The notes beneath the pieces are model-generated. The model searched no databases. It saw only the letters and a program-made list of their open reading frames with translations, and was not told the DNA's origin. A stretch of DNA of 64,000 bases, from the NCBI GenBank assembly GCA_015499995.1, contig JADNRV010000020.1:416473-480472 (forward strand). Direction: 5' to 3'. The stretch is from Flammula alnicola (taxonomy: Eukaryota > Basidiomycota > Agaricomycetes > Agaricales > Strophariaceae). Within the stretch, counting starts at the first letter, position 1. Each line of letters starts with the position of its first letter. A program made the position numbers and the translations under genes. Below are positions 20,659-32,031 of the stretch, in pieces.

Positions 20659-21485
20659 TTTCATTTCAATCCGACTTGATTGGGGCCGCCGTCAACGCCT
20701 TCACAACGAACGACTGTCAGCACATAGAAGATGGTAAACCCCATGGACGACGCAGCACGAGCCGCCGGTGCTTATTTGGTATGAATCTGCTCGATGAAGC
20801 CCGTGATGAACATCATGAAGTTGATGAAGATCATGATGCTGTACAATATGTATGTTTTTTGGGTGTACTTCCTTCCCAGGTATTGCTTGGTTGTCCTTTT
20901 ATCTTGTATTTTGGCCGGCAAGAGGTTTTTGCATTTTTGACGTGCTTTGCCATTGTACTTTTACTTCTACCTACTTCTAGTACTTCTACCCCACCTCGCC
21001 GTCTATACGATTTTTTGCTGCTTTTTTGCTCCCTTGCTTTGGTCCCATTGGGTACATAACTTATACATACGTGAACGCAAATTTGCCACCTTGGACGCTC
21101 CCTCCTCCTTTATACAAATGACTTACATTGTAGAGCATTTTATGCACCTGGCCTTCCCGCTGAAACTTCAATTGCCATGTCGACGAGCCCTTGCCGTGAA
21201 TTTTCAGCACCACTCCAATTCCTTGGTAGACTCTTCTAAGTTTTCTCAAGTAATTATTCCTGGATAAGTTAAAGTTACGACATAGGTGGGTGCCGAGGTA
21301 GCAACCCAAGACATGCACGGCTGATGCCATCGGACGACTATGTAATAATGTAACTTGTATGTAACAGCTTCAGGGAAGTTCCCAAAAAACCGCAGCATTG
21401 ACAGGCACAGCACTCATGTCCACTGCTTGCTCCCACTCAGAGGGAAGCGACTCGCTCTTGAGCAACTTTGAAGCGAAGTCCTTTG
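20659..21485. other. intergenic, no gene seen
   Basis: The first part is the 3' flank of the preceding gene; T-rich tracts lie at 20850-21060. Short open frames here have no supporting features. Confidence 0.5.
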
Positions 21486-23392
21486 ATGGATGTCAACAGT
21501 CTCAAGAATCTTGAGATGGTGAGTCCCATACTTAATCATTGTTGTGATTGAGGCCTTAATACACGACGCATCGGCTTGCGGCGACCAGGGATCATCCAAC
21601 GAGCCCACTACAGCAGTTGAAAGTGGCACCAATCTCGAACTGCATGGTCTAAGCTCTTCCCGTTCAACGCCCGGCAACTCTCCCCGAGTACCTTCTGTGC
21701 GATATACACCAGAAGCTCTGGGTCATTCAGAAAGGAATGAGCAGCTGCGCAAGAATGAAGAGGAAAGGCAAGCCCGGCTTTATTGGCAAGACATGAAGAG
21801 ATCATGGTTCGAGAGGGAGGAGAATAAAGGGTACAAGTTGCAATGTCAGTTCACTCCAGAGTCTTCCTTCGTTTATATCTACTAATTTATTATTTGGTTC
21901 CTTTCGCCCGTCGAAGTCCCAATCCTCACTACATATATCGTGGTGCGCAATTATGTTCTCAGAATGGTTCGTACTTATCGTCATTCTATTTCTAAATAAG
22001 ATCCAAACTTACTTGTATTAGGAGAAGACTCTGGCAAATTGTCGAAAGAATTTGGCAGACCTTCAACGTTCATTGGTATGTCTTTTACTTGGATGAGCCC
22101 CGGTGTATGAATTAAATCAACGACAAGCAGGTAGACACGGATGATATAGCCTTGAGAGTATCTGCCGAGGAGCTCGCTTATTTCCTGGATGAAAACCTTC
22201 CTCGCTTTGAAAAATTCGTTCGTTCACGTTTCTGCGTGCACACCACGAAGAATGGATTGATAATTGGCGGCTTCTCAGATTTCGGACGGCAAGTCAATAC
22301 GGATAACAGAATACGCAAAAACTGTGAGTCAGCGTAATTTTAATGTCTTCTTCGTTGTGCTGACAATATATTGGACAGATAACAAAGGAGCTTAATGAAC
22401 AAGTGTGTCGTTGATACTGAATATTGGCGATTTTTATCAACAACAATTAACTGGTACATAGTATCAATGGGTAATTTTGAATGGAGAATTTGTCGAAGAA
22501 ATGTTAAACGGATTACAAGACCAGTTCGACTTCCAAGGTGGGAGAATTTAAACTACACTAGTACCGCCTTTGTGACCCTTCACTTAGGAACAGACAAGGC
22601 GGAGTCCATGCAGGGATCTGTCGAGGACCGCGTTATGCCTGCCTCGGTGGTTGAAGTCCTCCAGGTACCCGAGCATCCCAACGCTATCTTGGGCATGGCA
22701 GAAACTAGTGAAACACGATCCAGAATCCACGTAGCCGCCAATGCACGGGGGCAATCAAACTTTGTAGCAAGGAGAGCACAGGTTCAGTCGACACAACTCA
22801 GTAGTGCAGCGTCTTACAAAGCCACTTTCGCCACACTGGGCGCTATCTCTTTTTTCGGTAAATGCTATCATAATTTATATCAAATGTGGAGGCGCGCGCT
22901 TACTAGGCACAATGTAACAGGGGCATCAGTATCTTGGAGTTCAGTGTTCAGTGGCGGCAGAGGAGATCTTCTCTTACTTGGCTGGTCTTCTGCGGTATTC
23001 GCTGCAGCAACCGTAGCCGCAGGAGGTACGTTTTATTATTTGCCACAATGATGCATTACTAATCAATACGAATACTCTTCGAACATTTAGGCATGGGCAT
23101 TATCGTTGACTCAGAGGCCATCAATTTTGAACGCAACATGCAAGCTCGACGTGCCCTTCGTGCCTTCGCCATCACCTCAGCGACGTTCGTGTTAGTTGGC
23201 ATAATTTTGCTGAGTGCTACGATCGTCGGGATACCGCCCACGTACAATGATTTTCCCGAGCCACCGCTGACGCGGAAAAGGGAGCTCAGCATGAAAGCCG
23301 CTGGATGGTTCAGTATCGTGATACCCGTTATTGAAGTTGCCCTCGCTCTCACTTGCAGGGTGCTCTTTAGCCCAGGGCGCTATAAATTTTGA
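21486..23392 (+). CDS. multi-exon membrane protein of unknown function
   Basis: Start ATG 21486 (MDVNSLKNLEM) joins in frame to a Ser/Thr/Pro-rich part and a charged helix (ERNEQLRKNEEERQARLYW). Further exons encode EKTLANCRKNLADLQRSL, DTDDIALRVSAEELAYFLDE, YQWVILNGEFVEEMLNGLQ and a 75-residue segment ending in ATFATLGAISFFG. The last two exons give membrane spans: LLLLGWSSAVFAAATVAAGG, ALRAFAITSATFVLVGIILL and SIVIPVIEVALALTC. The end is TGA after LFSPGRYKF. The cytosolic half is probably coiled-coil or helical. The junction near 22324-22379 does not close in frame in my reading, so one exon edge is wrong or the gene has a lesion there. I do not recognise the family. Confidence 0.6.
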
Positions 23393-24495
23393 GTTTATTT
23401 AATAGTTGTGCGCAGCACGGTTCAGATACGGTCAAGATCAGGAACAAAGTTAGCCGTATTGAATTCGAAGTGCACAACCGGGTTTCTCGAATTGAAGCCA
23501 GCTGGTGATCCTTATTCGATTGACGCCGGTAGTTGGGTGAATGTTAACATATCATGGTGACGGAAGGCGAATATTCGCAGAATAGCACAACACAAGCAAG
23601 CAGAGATCAGTATTTTGAATATGTCTATTGAATTCATGGGCGCTAACGCTCGTGTGAGGATTCTTTTTTTCACTTGGCTTATTTTGGCTTACGCAATTGT
23701 TGGCATGGCTTAGGAAAGACCAGGAGCTAACTCTCAAAGGGAAATCGGTAAAATTGAGCACCTCCCATCGCCTTGTTCGTGCTCTCTTTCAACTTTAAAG
23801 CTCTTGGTTAACTGTATTTTCTTCCCTCTAGCGTTGGGGCGAGAGATTTTATTTTTTCCTAAATCAAGCTTTCTACTCGTAAATCGTTCTGAATGCAACC
23901 TGTTCTTGAAGTTCAACCTGTTCCACCTGTCCTTCCCTCCACACAACAATACCACATTGATCAGGAAATCTATGTAAGTTTCGGGAATTAGATGGACCCC
24001 TCTTTTGTGTATTTAGGTCCTCTTATGGTATAAATATACTACGTGCTCTTATATATTGTTTGACTTCTATGTATGCATCGAAAGCGAATCGATCGATATC
24101 GAGGAGAAGTGTAAGTAAGCCAAGGAAATAATGAGATCCTGTCTCTCTAAGTGTCACATATACTAGCAAGAAGATAAAGATAAAAATCAAAAAGAAGGTC
24201 CTGCCAACAGAGTACAGTATTGTCCTATCCCTAGAACCGGCTCTGGGTCGGTTCGTCTAACTCTGAGCTAGGCGCTGAAGAGACGACCTAAATATACTAG
24301 CAACAAGGTGAAAAATAAAAACAAAGAGATGGTTGTGCCAACAGGCTACACGTATTGTAAAATTTGGAAGTATTGTCCTCGACCTAGAGCCAGCTCTAGG
24401 TCGGAATCGATTCAAGCCATTGCCAGCGGAAATTTCGCACTCTTCGGAGGGTGAATGACGCTTGGAAGGCGCGTCAGCTTCTGCGCTCCCGCTCC
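23393..24495. other. intergenic, with two diverged direct repeats
   Basis: No gene is supported. A minus-strand frame at 23955-23734 is AT-rich and unlikely. The notable content is the repeat pair at 24171-24413. Confidence 0.5.
24171..24413 (+). repeat. two diverged direct repeats, each ending in an inverted repeat
   Basis: Both copies (about 24171-24262 and 24295-24408) begin TACTAGCAA, pass through an AAAATAAAAA-like part, the motif TGCCAACAG and GTATTGTCCT, and end in a palindrome. In copy 2 the palindrome is perfect: GACCTAGAGC CA GCTCTAGGTC at 24381-24402. In copy 1 it is imperfect (around CCTAGAACCGGCTCTGGG). Confidence 0.65.
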
Positions 24496-25664
24496 TTAGT
24501 TTTGGTTAAGAGTAGCGCTCATGATGATGTCGCCCAACTTGGTGAGGAGAGCATTTATCATCTGGAGGTTCTCTTCGACCACTGCGGTGGTGTTGGTCGC
24601 CGCATTGGCAGAGCTGGTGGCGCTTGGGGCAAGGGAAGAGAAGCTGGCTGCCAAGCTTGCGGCGCTCGACCTGGCAGCAGCTAGCGAGGAGCTGAGTGCA
24701 GCAGTTGCGGAGGCGGAGGTCGAAGTTGTAGCCACGACTTTGTGAGTGGAGGTCGTGGTAGGAGCAGCTGAAGCGGGGCGTGTGGATGTGGTAACCTGAG
24801 CAGCAGCGACAATAGGCGCAGTCGTAGTGATCGCCTTCTTCGTTGAAGTGGTGGTAGGAACGACGGCAGCCTTCGTGGTAGTTGTCGGCGCGACATTTGC
24901 GGCCTTGGTGGTGGTGGTGGTGGCGGCGGCGGCGTTACTAGCGAACGACCAGTCTCCGCTAAGGACGCCCAGGGCTTCGGACGCAAAGAAGTCGAACAAT
25001 CCGCGCGAGAGGTCCAGACCTCCATACGGACAACCTGGGCACTGCAAAGGTGAAAAGGAGGGGAGGGTAGGCAAAAATTAGCGATCGGGAATTTTTTGAG
25101 GAAAAATAATGCTGAGAAGGGCTACGCTGGCCGCATATGTACGCACACTGTCCATGATCGTTGCCGTTGTGGTCTTGCCGTTGTACGTCATGACGATTTG
25201 CTCGAAGCAGTGGGGGCCTGGATAACCAGAGCCGAATTGCTGAAAAATGAAGGACGTTAGTGGTCCGTGCAAAAATGAGAAACTTGTAGCATATATCCAC
25301 CCACAGCGACGTTGAGGGCTACGATCTTCAAGGTTGATAACATAGACGATGAGTAGAGAAGACACTGTAGATGCGATGGAACGCACGAAGTCACTAGCGA
25401 CATTTGTCTGTCCGCAGGCGCCTCTGTATCATGGGAACAACATCGAATTCTCAATAACCGGTACCTGCTGCGCAGATGGACACTCAGTACTCACAGGCCG
25501 ACATCGTAGAATGTCCATCTCGTGCCGCTGAATCTCTTGGCCAGTTGCATATCGCCATTCATGCGCCTCGCGACGCCTTTGTGGCCCATACGCAGTCGCG
25601 CCTCGGCGCTAGCACTCAGCATGGCAAGCACGAGAGGAACGAGTGTGAAGACAGCGGAAAACAT
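24496..25664 (-). CDS. secreted double-psi beta-barrel (RlpA/barwin-like) protein, Thr-rich stalk
   Basis: ATG at 25664 starts a signal peptide (MFSAVFTLVPLVLAMLSASA) and a short pro-part with a dibasic Kex2-type site (LAKR) before FSGTRWTFYDVG. Small exons then give GACGQTNVASDF, IVALNVA, a glycine-rich segment and VMTYNGKTTTATIMDS, then CPGCPYGGLDLSRGLFDFF. This is the DPBB fold of expansins, barwin and RlpA; in agaric genomes such proteins are often labelled riboflavin-aldehyde-forming enzyme, a weakly founded name. A Thr/Ala/Ser-rich, likely O-glycosylated tail of about 130 residues follows, with no hydrophobic GPI signal. The protein is probably exported and may sit in the wall or matrix. 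A second, similar gene lies next to it on the same strand. Confidence 0.8.
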
Positions 25665-26252
25665 CTCGAGTATAAAACGAGAGTCTTGGGGGATCAGATA
25701 AGGTCAACGAGCGGATGAGGTGCGTGTCAGCGTGGTGGTCGATGTCGCTGGGCGAGGTGACCTTTAAACGCAGGAAAGGGAATTTAGGAATGTAGAAAGC
25801 TCGCTGGAAAATACTCTGTTATGTAGGAAAACAGAGAGCGCTCCTTCGGCATAGAATATTAGAAACATGCGCAGTATCAGCAGCCTACTGTAGCCTAGCC
25901 AGCCGCCGCGAGCCGTCGGGAACGAACGATCTGCGGGCGCCAAACCCGTTTCTACGTTGGTCGATCGGTACCTCATTGCCCCTCGATCGCGTTAATTTTC
26001 AGGGACCGAAAAGAGAAGAAAAGAGGCCAGGCAAAGTAATTTGCAAATTTGCAATGCTCGTGGGTATATAAATATAAAAGCGCGCACAGCGAAAGGTAGG
26101 GTGAACTTGAAGGTGTATCATAAGTAGAAAAAGGATAAATCAAGAGCAGTTGAGTAACGTATGTATGCGGCATTGAGTAATAAATATACTCAAATATATC
26201 CAGGCCGTTTCCTTTCCTTCATGACATCAGATAATCAAAAAAGAGAGCAAGA
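25665..26252. other. intergenic region between the two beta-barrel genes
   Basis: It contains the promoter of the gene at 24496-25664 and the 3' flank of the gene at 26253-27313. No further gene is seen. Confidence 0.5.
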
Positions 26253-27313
26253 TTAGACTTGGGCTCCCGCTGCAACGACGCCCCCCATTTGGATGAAAAC
26301 TTGGTTAATGCCAACCAGGTTTTGAGCGGTTCCTGAAGATCCATCAATCGTTCCAGTTGGAACAGCGAGTCCAGATGCCGCACCACTGGCGTAGTTGATA
26401 GACGAGCTAGCAATAAGTGTCGTGGATGATGCCGGAGTCGTCGACGACTTGGTGGTGGTCTTCGACGACGACGAGGATATGATCGTGGAGGTTGTCTTAT
26501 GTACGGAGGTAGTAGAAGGCGCCTTCCATACCGATGTAGTAGTGGGGGGTGGTGGGGGTGGTGGGGTCCAGGTGGTTGTAGGGGTAGGCGAGGGTTTGGG
26601 CGTGGGTTTGGGCGTGGGCGTGGGGGCGGGAGCGGGCGCGGCACTTCCATCATCCAATTCCCAGTCGCCGTAGATGATGCCAACGGATGCTGGGGCGAAG
26701 TATTGGAAGAGTCCTTCCGTGAGATCGAGACCTCCATAAGGGCATCCGGGGCACTTCGAAGCGTTGGTTTCAGTCGGATTCGTTGGCTAAAAATGGCTCA
26801 CCGTATCAGTGATAGATGCAACCGTGGTCTTTCCATTATATGTCATCTTGATATTCTTGTAGCACAAACCGTCGTTCATTTGCTGCGAGAAAATGCTTGT
26901 CAGATTTTGTGACGAGATAAAAGTTCATGAGCATACTGCAACGTTCATAGCCACGGTCTAGGGGTATGTCATGATTTAGCGAAAGTATGGTTTGTAGAAT
27001 ACGTAGAGAACATACGAAGTCGGCATTCGTGTGGAACGTTCCGCAGGAACCGCTGTTGATAATTAGAACCTCGATCAACACTGAAATAGCACGAAAAGAA
27101 GGTTATTAGAACCACTGACGCGCTTCCAGTCTCAACGTTGTAGAAGGACCATCTCGAGCCTGGACCACGTTCGAGGAGCGAAACGTTACCCTCCTGACGC
27201 TTAGCAAGGCCACTGTGGTGGTGGCGGTTCAGCAAATTTCCATGAGAACTGCCGAGGGCGGTGATTGGCAAGACGACGGCCAGGAGAGACAGGTTGAAAA
27301 GGTTGGCGAACAT
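26253..27313 (-). CDS. secreted double-psi beta-barrel protein, Pro/Thr-rich stalk
   Basis: ATG at 27313 starts a signal peptide (MFANLFNLSLLAVVLPITAL) followed by a His-rich pro-part, LAKRQEG (Kex2-type site) and GSRWSFYNVETG. Later exons encode GSCGTFHTNADF, AMNV, QMNDGLCYKNIKMTYNGKTT and CPGCPYGGLDLTEGLFQYF, the same fold and exon plan as the neighbour at 24496-25664. The linker differs: it is a Pro/Thr repeat (PAPAPTPTPKPTPKP, then seven prolines) followed by a Ser/Thr-rich tail. The first and last parts have diverged far more than the barrel, so the duplication is old. The cysteines of the CPGC motif are kept. A role in cell-wall or extracellular binding is inferred from the family, not seen. 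Confidence 0.8.
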
Positions 27314-28073
27314 TTTAGCTTTCTTAAGTCGATACGTGTATTAACGAGTGTGGGTGAGCAAGAGAGCGGGCTGCTTCAGAGGAAGCAGAAAAGAGCGGAC
27401 GAGGACAAGAGATGGTCGTTGATGGGGGGGAAGAAATCGAGTGACAGGGCTGGGGTATGTTTTGCCTAACAACCATTGACAAACATTGCACGGAATTTGC
27501 CGGTCCCTCAGGGTCATCCTCGCATTCACTCAGAAGTCAGAACAATCACTGGCAGGGTTCAACTTGGAGTTTGCGCGAATGCTACGCACCTCTCATTCTA
27601 CCCTCAGGCCTCATGCCTCAACCACGACGGTGAGATTGCCGCGCGGAATCGAATGTTTGAACCTGGTTCGGCCATTGTTCACCGTCAAGTCTCGCTTCCG
27701 GCATCGAGGATCGCCGACTGGTACACAGCTGCCAAGGGTCTTTCATACATCGTCAAACTTGCCAAGGAAAGGCTTTTTGCAAGGCTCAGTCCGCCGCGAG
27801 AGACACATGTTTGCACGTCATGTAGCCCATCACGTTAAAATGGACGGTGCGAGGCTGATGATGACCCAGATGCCTAGCTTGATTGGATTTCGTCTGGCAC
27901 CTGGCCGGTTTAAGTCCATCCAGTGGATTATGGTGATCCAGGACGCAAGTGTACAAGGTACAAGGTACACGTCGAGGCAATTGGCAGCGGCTATCGATAT
28001 CACAAGATCTCTCTTATTCAGATATAAGACAAGCGCTTTAAAACGATTGCCCCCCTAGTGCCCTTGCTCTACC
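27314..28073. other. intergenic, promoter of the ZZ-finger gene
   Basis: A plus-strand frame with ATG at 27579 runs 159 codons to 28058, Arg/His-rich; I regard it as chance or leader sequence because it ends only 15 bases before the ZZ gene and shows no domain. A TATA-like element lies near 28021. Confidence 0.45.
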
Positions 28074-29218
28074 ATGTCATATCCAGTGGCCCAGAACTTC
28101 AACTGCGACTCTTGCAGACAGAACATAGCACCCACTAACCCCCGGATACACTGCTTGGTCTGCCCTGATTACGATCTCTGCGCCAACTGTGGTCTTGGCG
28201 AGAGGTTCACCCACCCACATCTTGGCTTGCATCAGACACAGATCTTCAAACACAGCGGGGGAGGGAATCAGGTCCCCTTGCTCGCTACCAATTACGCCAC
28301 GCCTCCTTCAACCTCGTCTCAGCCATTGGCGAACACACCCCAGAACGGACCGCCTCCACTTCCTCCTCGCCGGGCTAGCGTTCTTGGTCCCATATCAACC
28401 CCGCCTCTCGCGGATCAGGGCGGAGCAGGATGGCAGCCATTTTTCTTCCCAGATATGACACCCAGTCCGACATTTGTAACCCTCATGAATGATATATTTA
28501 CATATCTGGATCCAACGAATAATGGGAACTTGGTCCCGGAGACTTTTTCTCGATTCTTGGATGACATGGGATACCTCCCGCACGAGAATGCATGTAAGTT
28601 ATAGGCCATGATAAGAATCCTTATTTTCCCACCTTTATTCTGAAATTCTTATCAGGGAAGCAAGGGCTACAAGCCACCTTTGGTCTATCCAAGGAATCCA
28701 TGGCCGACAAGTCGCTCAAGAACGCCTTTGATTTGTTTTCCATCGACCACGTTCTCCTGCAACGCGTCCAACCCCCGCACGTAGATCCCACAGGAATTAC
28801 AACCCAATTCCAGCGTGTCCTTGGCTCAGCCTTCCAACCCTCCATGCTCAGCAACGCTGCCACATCGCACTCAACCGTCCAAGGGCCCATGCCCGCCATC
28901 ACACGCAAAGGATTCATCGAGATCACCACGATCGAGGTCCTCTCGGATCCCTCCAAGGAGTGGGGGAATTTTAGCAGGCTGCTGAGAAAGTATAATCTCC
29001 CCAGGTATGCAGGCTTGGGCGATCTCCCGAGAAGTGTTCTTCCCGCTGCGCCTGATCCGGCGATGTTGCAGAGGGTCGCTGGGGTTGCGGCATATGCGAA
29101 GCAGAAGGGAGAACGCGAGATTCAGGCCGCTCGTGACAATGCAATGTTGGCGGAAAGGGGACGACAGAACGCCATCGACTTAATCAGTGACAACAGGTAT
29201 ACGTATCGCTATTATTGA
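28074..29218 (+). CDS. ZZ-type zinc-finger protein with EF-hand-like motif
   Basis: Two exons (28074-28593, 28656-29218) give 360 aa. Residues 9-60 form a ZZ finger: CDSCRQNIAP, RIHCLVCPDYDLCANC, then two histidines in HPHLGLHQTQIF. A Pro/Ser-rich linker follows. Near residue 140 is an EF-hand-like segment (LDPTNNGNLVPETFSRFLDD). The second exon encodes a compact domain of about 100 residues (MADKSLKNAFDLFSIDHVLL, GFIEITTIEVLSDPSKEWGN, LLRKYNLPRYAGLGDLPRSV), which I take to be the fungal domain often paired with ZZ fingers, and a helical end. ZZ fingers usually bind protein tails or ubiquitin-like partners; the role here is not known. Confidence 0.8.
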
Positions 29219-30035
29219 GTGCCTGCATCCGCAGACCAAATTTTCAGTTGAAGTGTAATTTGTATAGTAGTTTGATGTTGCACCAAGGTCTAAAATATGA
29301 TCCTCGCCGCTGATTGGTTACGAAAAGAGGTCAAGTTTCTTATACAGCTACAGACAAGCGCCCAAGCCGAGAAACGGATCGAGATCAAGTTCAAGTTGAA
29401 AGGTCCACAAAACGCGAGACATGTGTAGCTGCCAGAAATTCGGGTAAACCATGGTGTTGCATGTGCAACGGTAAAAATAAATCCATAGTTTCCTCCGTAC
29501 TTCTTTGCGTATGGCAAAGAACTTCGAACTTAATCGTCCTGCCGCTTGGGAGCTTGAGCAATGAGAATGGATCGAATGCTTCGTGAAATTTGGGCTGTGG
29601 TGTAGTACAGCTACCCTTCAAGTTATTCCGGGACTTTATTTTGTTGGCCACTGTAAGCGCTCGAGATAAAAAGAACTCGAATGATGAGAGAATCAGGCAG
29701 TGCCTTGGTGTTTGTTCACCTGGCCATGAACGGAAGGCGCTCAGGGGAAATTACAAGCAGTGGTCATAGAATAAGTTCACAGTCTCTGAGCTGGTGGTAC
29801 TGGATGATCTGCAGTGCTTCTGCACAATATTCACCGCAAGGCCCTCTGCCAGTGCTGCGGTGACTTGTTAAAATTACAAACACCAATTTAGGGTTAGGTT
29901 TACGGACACCCGTCGCGGATTGTCCGTGCAATCGATCTACAAGCCGATTCCGAGTGATTCCTCGAAAATAAGTCTTGTCTGTTATCATCTTTGCCTTTGC
30001 CATTAAAAAGTCCCCGCCAAAGTCCACTACCAACA
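29219..30035. other. intergenic, one possible 43-codon ORF
   Basis: At 29297-29428 an ATG-started frame encodes a charged amphipathic peptide (DWLRKEVKFLIQLQ, then EKRIEIKFKLKG). It could be a lost exon or small gene. The rest shows nothing; the motif TTTAGGGTTAGG at about 29887 is too short to matter. Confidence 0.35.
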
Positions 30036-31668
30036 ATGTCTACGCCTGCTTTGGGAACACCTAACATCCTGCAAGGAGGGTCTCTCCAATCTCCTCCAAT
30101 CCCTCAAGGAGCCGGAAGTGCGAGTACTCCCAGCACCGCACCGGCGCGCGCCAGTGCTACACAGAGAGATGGAAGCAATAGCCTTGGAACTTTCGGCGTA
30201 TGTTTATCATATCTGTTCTTCATATGGTTCTGTATCTGACATCTTTGACAGGTCAAATCTGGTTTGGCACAGATGTTAAAAGTGAGTCAGGCTCTGCAAC
30301 TTCAGAGCCGTTTTGGTATGGATCATTGATTGTCTGAAAAAAGGGAGGCGTGATCATGGATGTAGTGAATGTTGAACAGGTGAGGATTTCATCGGTCTCT
30401 TCATGGTAAATCTGACCCTCCTTCAATTAGGCTCGTATTGCAGAGGAGGCCGGAGCATGTGCCGTAATGGCCCTTGAGAGGGTCCCCGCCGACATCAGGA
30501 GAGATGGTTCGAACTATTGCGTTTACAATTCAAATACTCGTATAACTCACCTTATCGGTCGCAGGTGGTGTTGCACGAATGGTAATGTTCCTCCATCCCA
30601 TGGGACATCTCGTTATCTAATCGCAACACCTCAGAGTGATCCCGAAATGATCAAGCAGATCGTCGATGCAGTCACTATCCCTGTAATGGCGAAGGTGCGC
30701 ATCGGCCATTTCGTCGAGGCTCAGGTAAGAGAATGTGCATTGTAACGGAATAATTATTTAATTTTGGCTCGATTTTGTGATAGATTTTGCAAGCCATCGG
30801 GGTGGACTACATCGACGAGTCCGAAGTTCTGACTCCCGCCGACGACGAATACCACATCAACAAGCAAATTTTCAAGGTTCCTTTCGTCTGCGGTGCTCGC
30901 GATCTTGGCGAAGCTCTCCGACGCATTTCAGAAGGCGCAACGATGATTCGTACGAAGGGTGAGGCCGGTACCGGAAATGTTGTGGAGGCCGTCCGCCATC
31001 AGCGTGCTGTGATGAGCCAGATCAGACAAGCGAGCGTAATGAGCGAGGAGGAACTGTTTGCCTTAGCCAAGAAAATCCAGGCTCCATACCATCTCCTCAA
31101 AGAAACTGCGAGACTAAAGCGTCTCCCTGTTGTCAACTTTGCGGCGGGAGGTATTGCCACCCCAGGTATGGCTTTTAATACTATGCAAGCAGCATAGAGC
31201 TAATCCCACCTATCTCATTATCTAGCGGATGCAGCGTTGATGATGCACCTTGGCTGCGACGGAGGTTCGTCTATAACCCAATGTCTTGTTTAAGTATTCT
31301 AACGACCTGTCCCAGTGTTTGTTGGATCTGGAATCTTCCATGTAAGCCCGCAAAAAAGAACGTAAATCTCAGAATGGTATCCTGATTATTCGTATAGTCT
31401 GGTGATCCCGCCAAACGCGCTCGCGCTATCGTCCAAGCTGTAAGAAGAAGACAAAACTCGAGATTTGGACCGAACTCTGACCTGTTCATTCCATAGGTAA
31501 CGCATTTCAACAACCCCAAAATTTTGGCAGAAGTCTCTGAAAGTCTGGGGCCTGCCATGGTTGGATTGACTATGTGAGTCTTGAGTCGTGTCGTCTTTCC
31601 ACGATTCTTATTTTCCCTTCAGTGATTCAAACCTGAAGGGTGGAAACTACGCTGACCGCGGCCAATAA
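30036..31668 (+). CDS. PDX1: pyridoxal 5'-phosphate synthase subunit PDX1/SNZ
   Basis: PDX1 makes PLP from ribose 5-phosphate, glyceraldehyde 3-phosphate and ammonia delivered by the glutaminase PDX2. After a Ser/Pro/Ala-rich start (residues 1-50) the conserved chain runs through about ten short exons: [153 protein letters not shown] and [14 protein letters not shown]. The lysines that bind sugar intermediates lie in VMAKVRIG and in the DVVN-linked barrel strands. The last exon ends NYADRGQ, TAA 31666-31668. No PDX2 gene is in the window. The first of the exons is only 162 bases and several are about 30. Confidence 0.95.
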
Positions 31669-32031
31669 ATCATAAAAGGCGAAACACTCCGTCCAGCCTT
31701 AAAGGCTCTGTTAAATAAAATTCATCTATTTCTTCGGGGTATGACAATGTATATTCCTTCCCTTCCTTTGTTCCAGCATTGAGTTGCATTTCAACAATGC
31801 CGCTTTGTACTAGTATGACTTACACATTTCATTGGTTATAAAACCGGTCACTCACTTCATTGCAGCCGGGTTGAGAGGAGATGTGATTTTGTTTTATTAG
31901 ACTGGTCTACATTATGACATCATAATTATAAAATGGGGCTTCGAAAGGTTGTCTCCCCTTTTCACTAGCTTTTGCCCACTCTCTCTCGCTAATTCCTCTA
32001 AACCACGAACTTAATCTCCTACGACCCTAGA
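31669..32031. promoter_or_regulatory. intergenic region with promoter-like pyrimidine tract
   Basis: The part at 31955-32030 (CTTTTGCCCACTCTCTCTCG and following) is a CT-rich leader of the kind found before fungal start codons, just upstream of ATG 32032. Confidence 0.4.

Noticed and set aside
20947..21267. 106-codon hydrophobic frame
   Set aside because: T-rich 3' flank sequence reads as Phe/Leu; there is no start context and no splice support.
24681..25025. Pro/Arg-rich open frame antisense or offset to the Thr-rich stalk
   Set aside because: It is the shadow of the ACC/GCC-rich stalk codons of the beta-barrel gene.
27579..28058. 159-codon Arg/His-rich frame upstream of the ZZ gene
   Set aside because: It ends 15 bases before the next ATG, lies over that gene's promoter and shows no domain; mitochondrial-like start is probably compositional.
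29887..29901. Telomere-like TTTAGGGTTAGG
   Set aside because: Fewer than three units; not a telomere or a reliable interstitial telomeric repeat.
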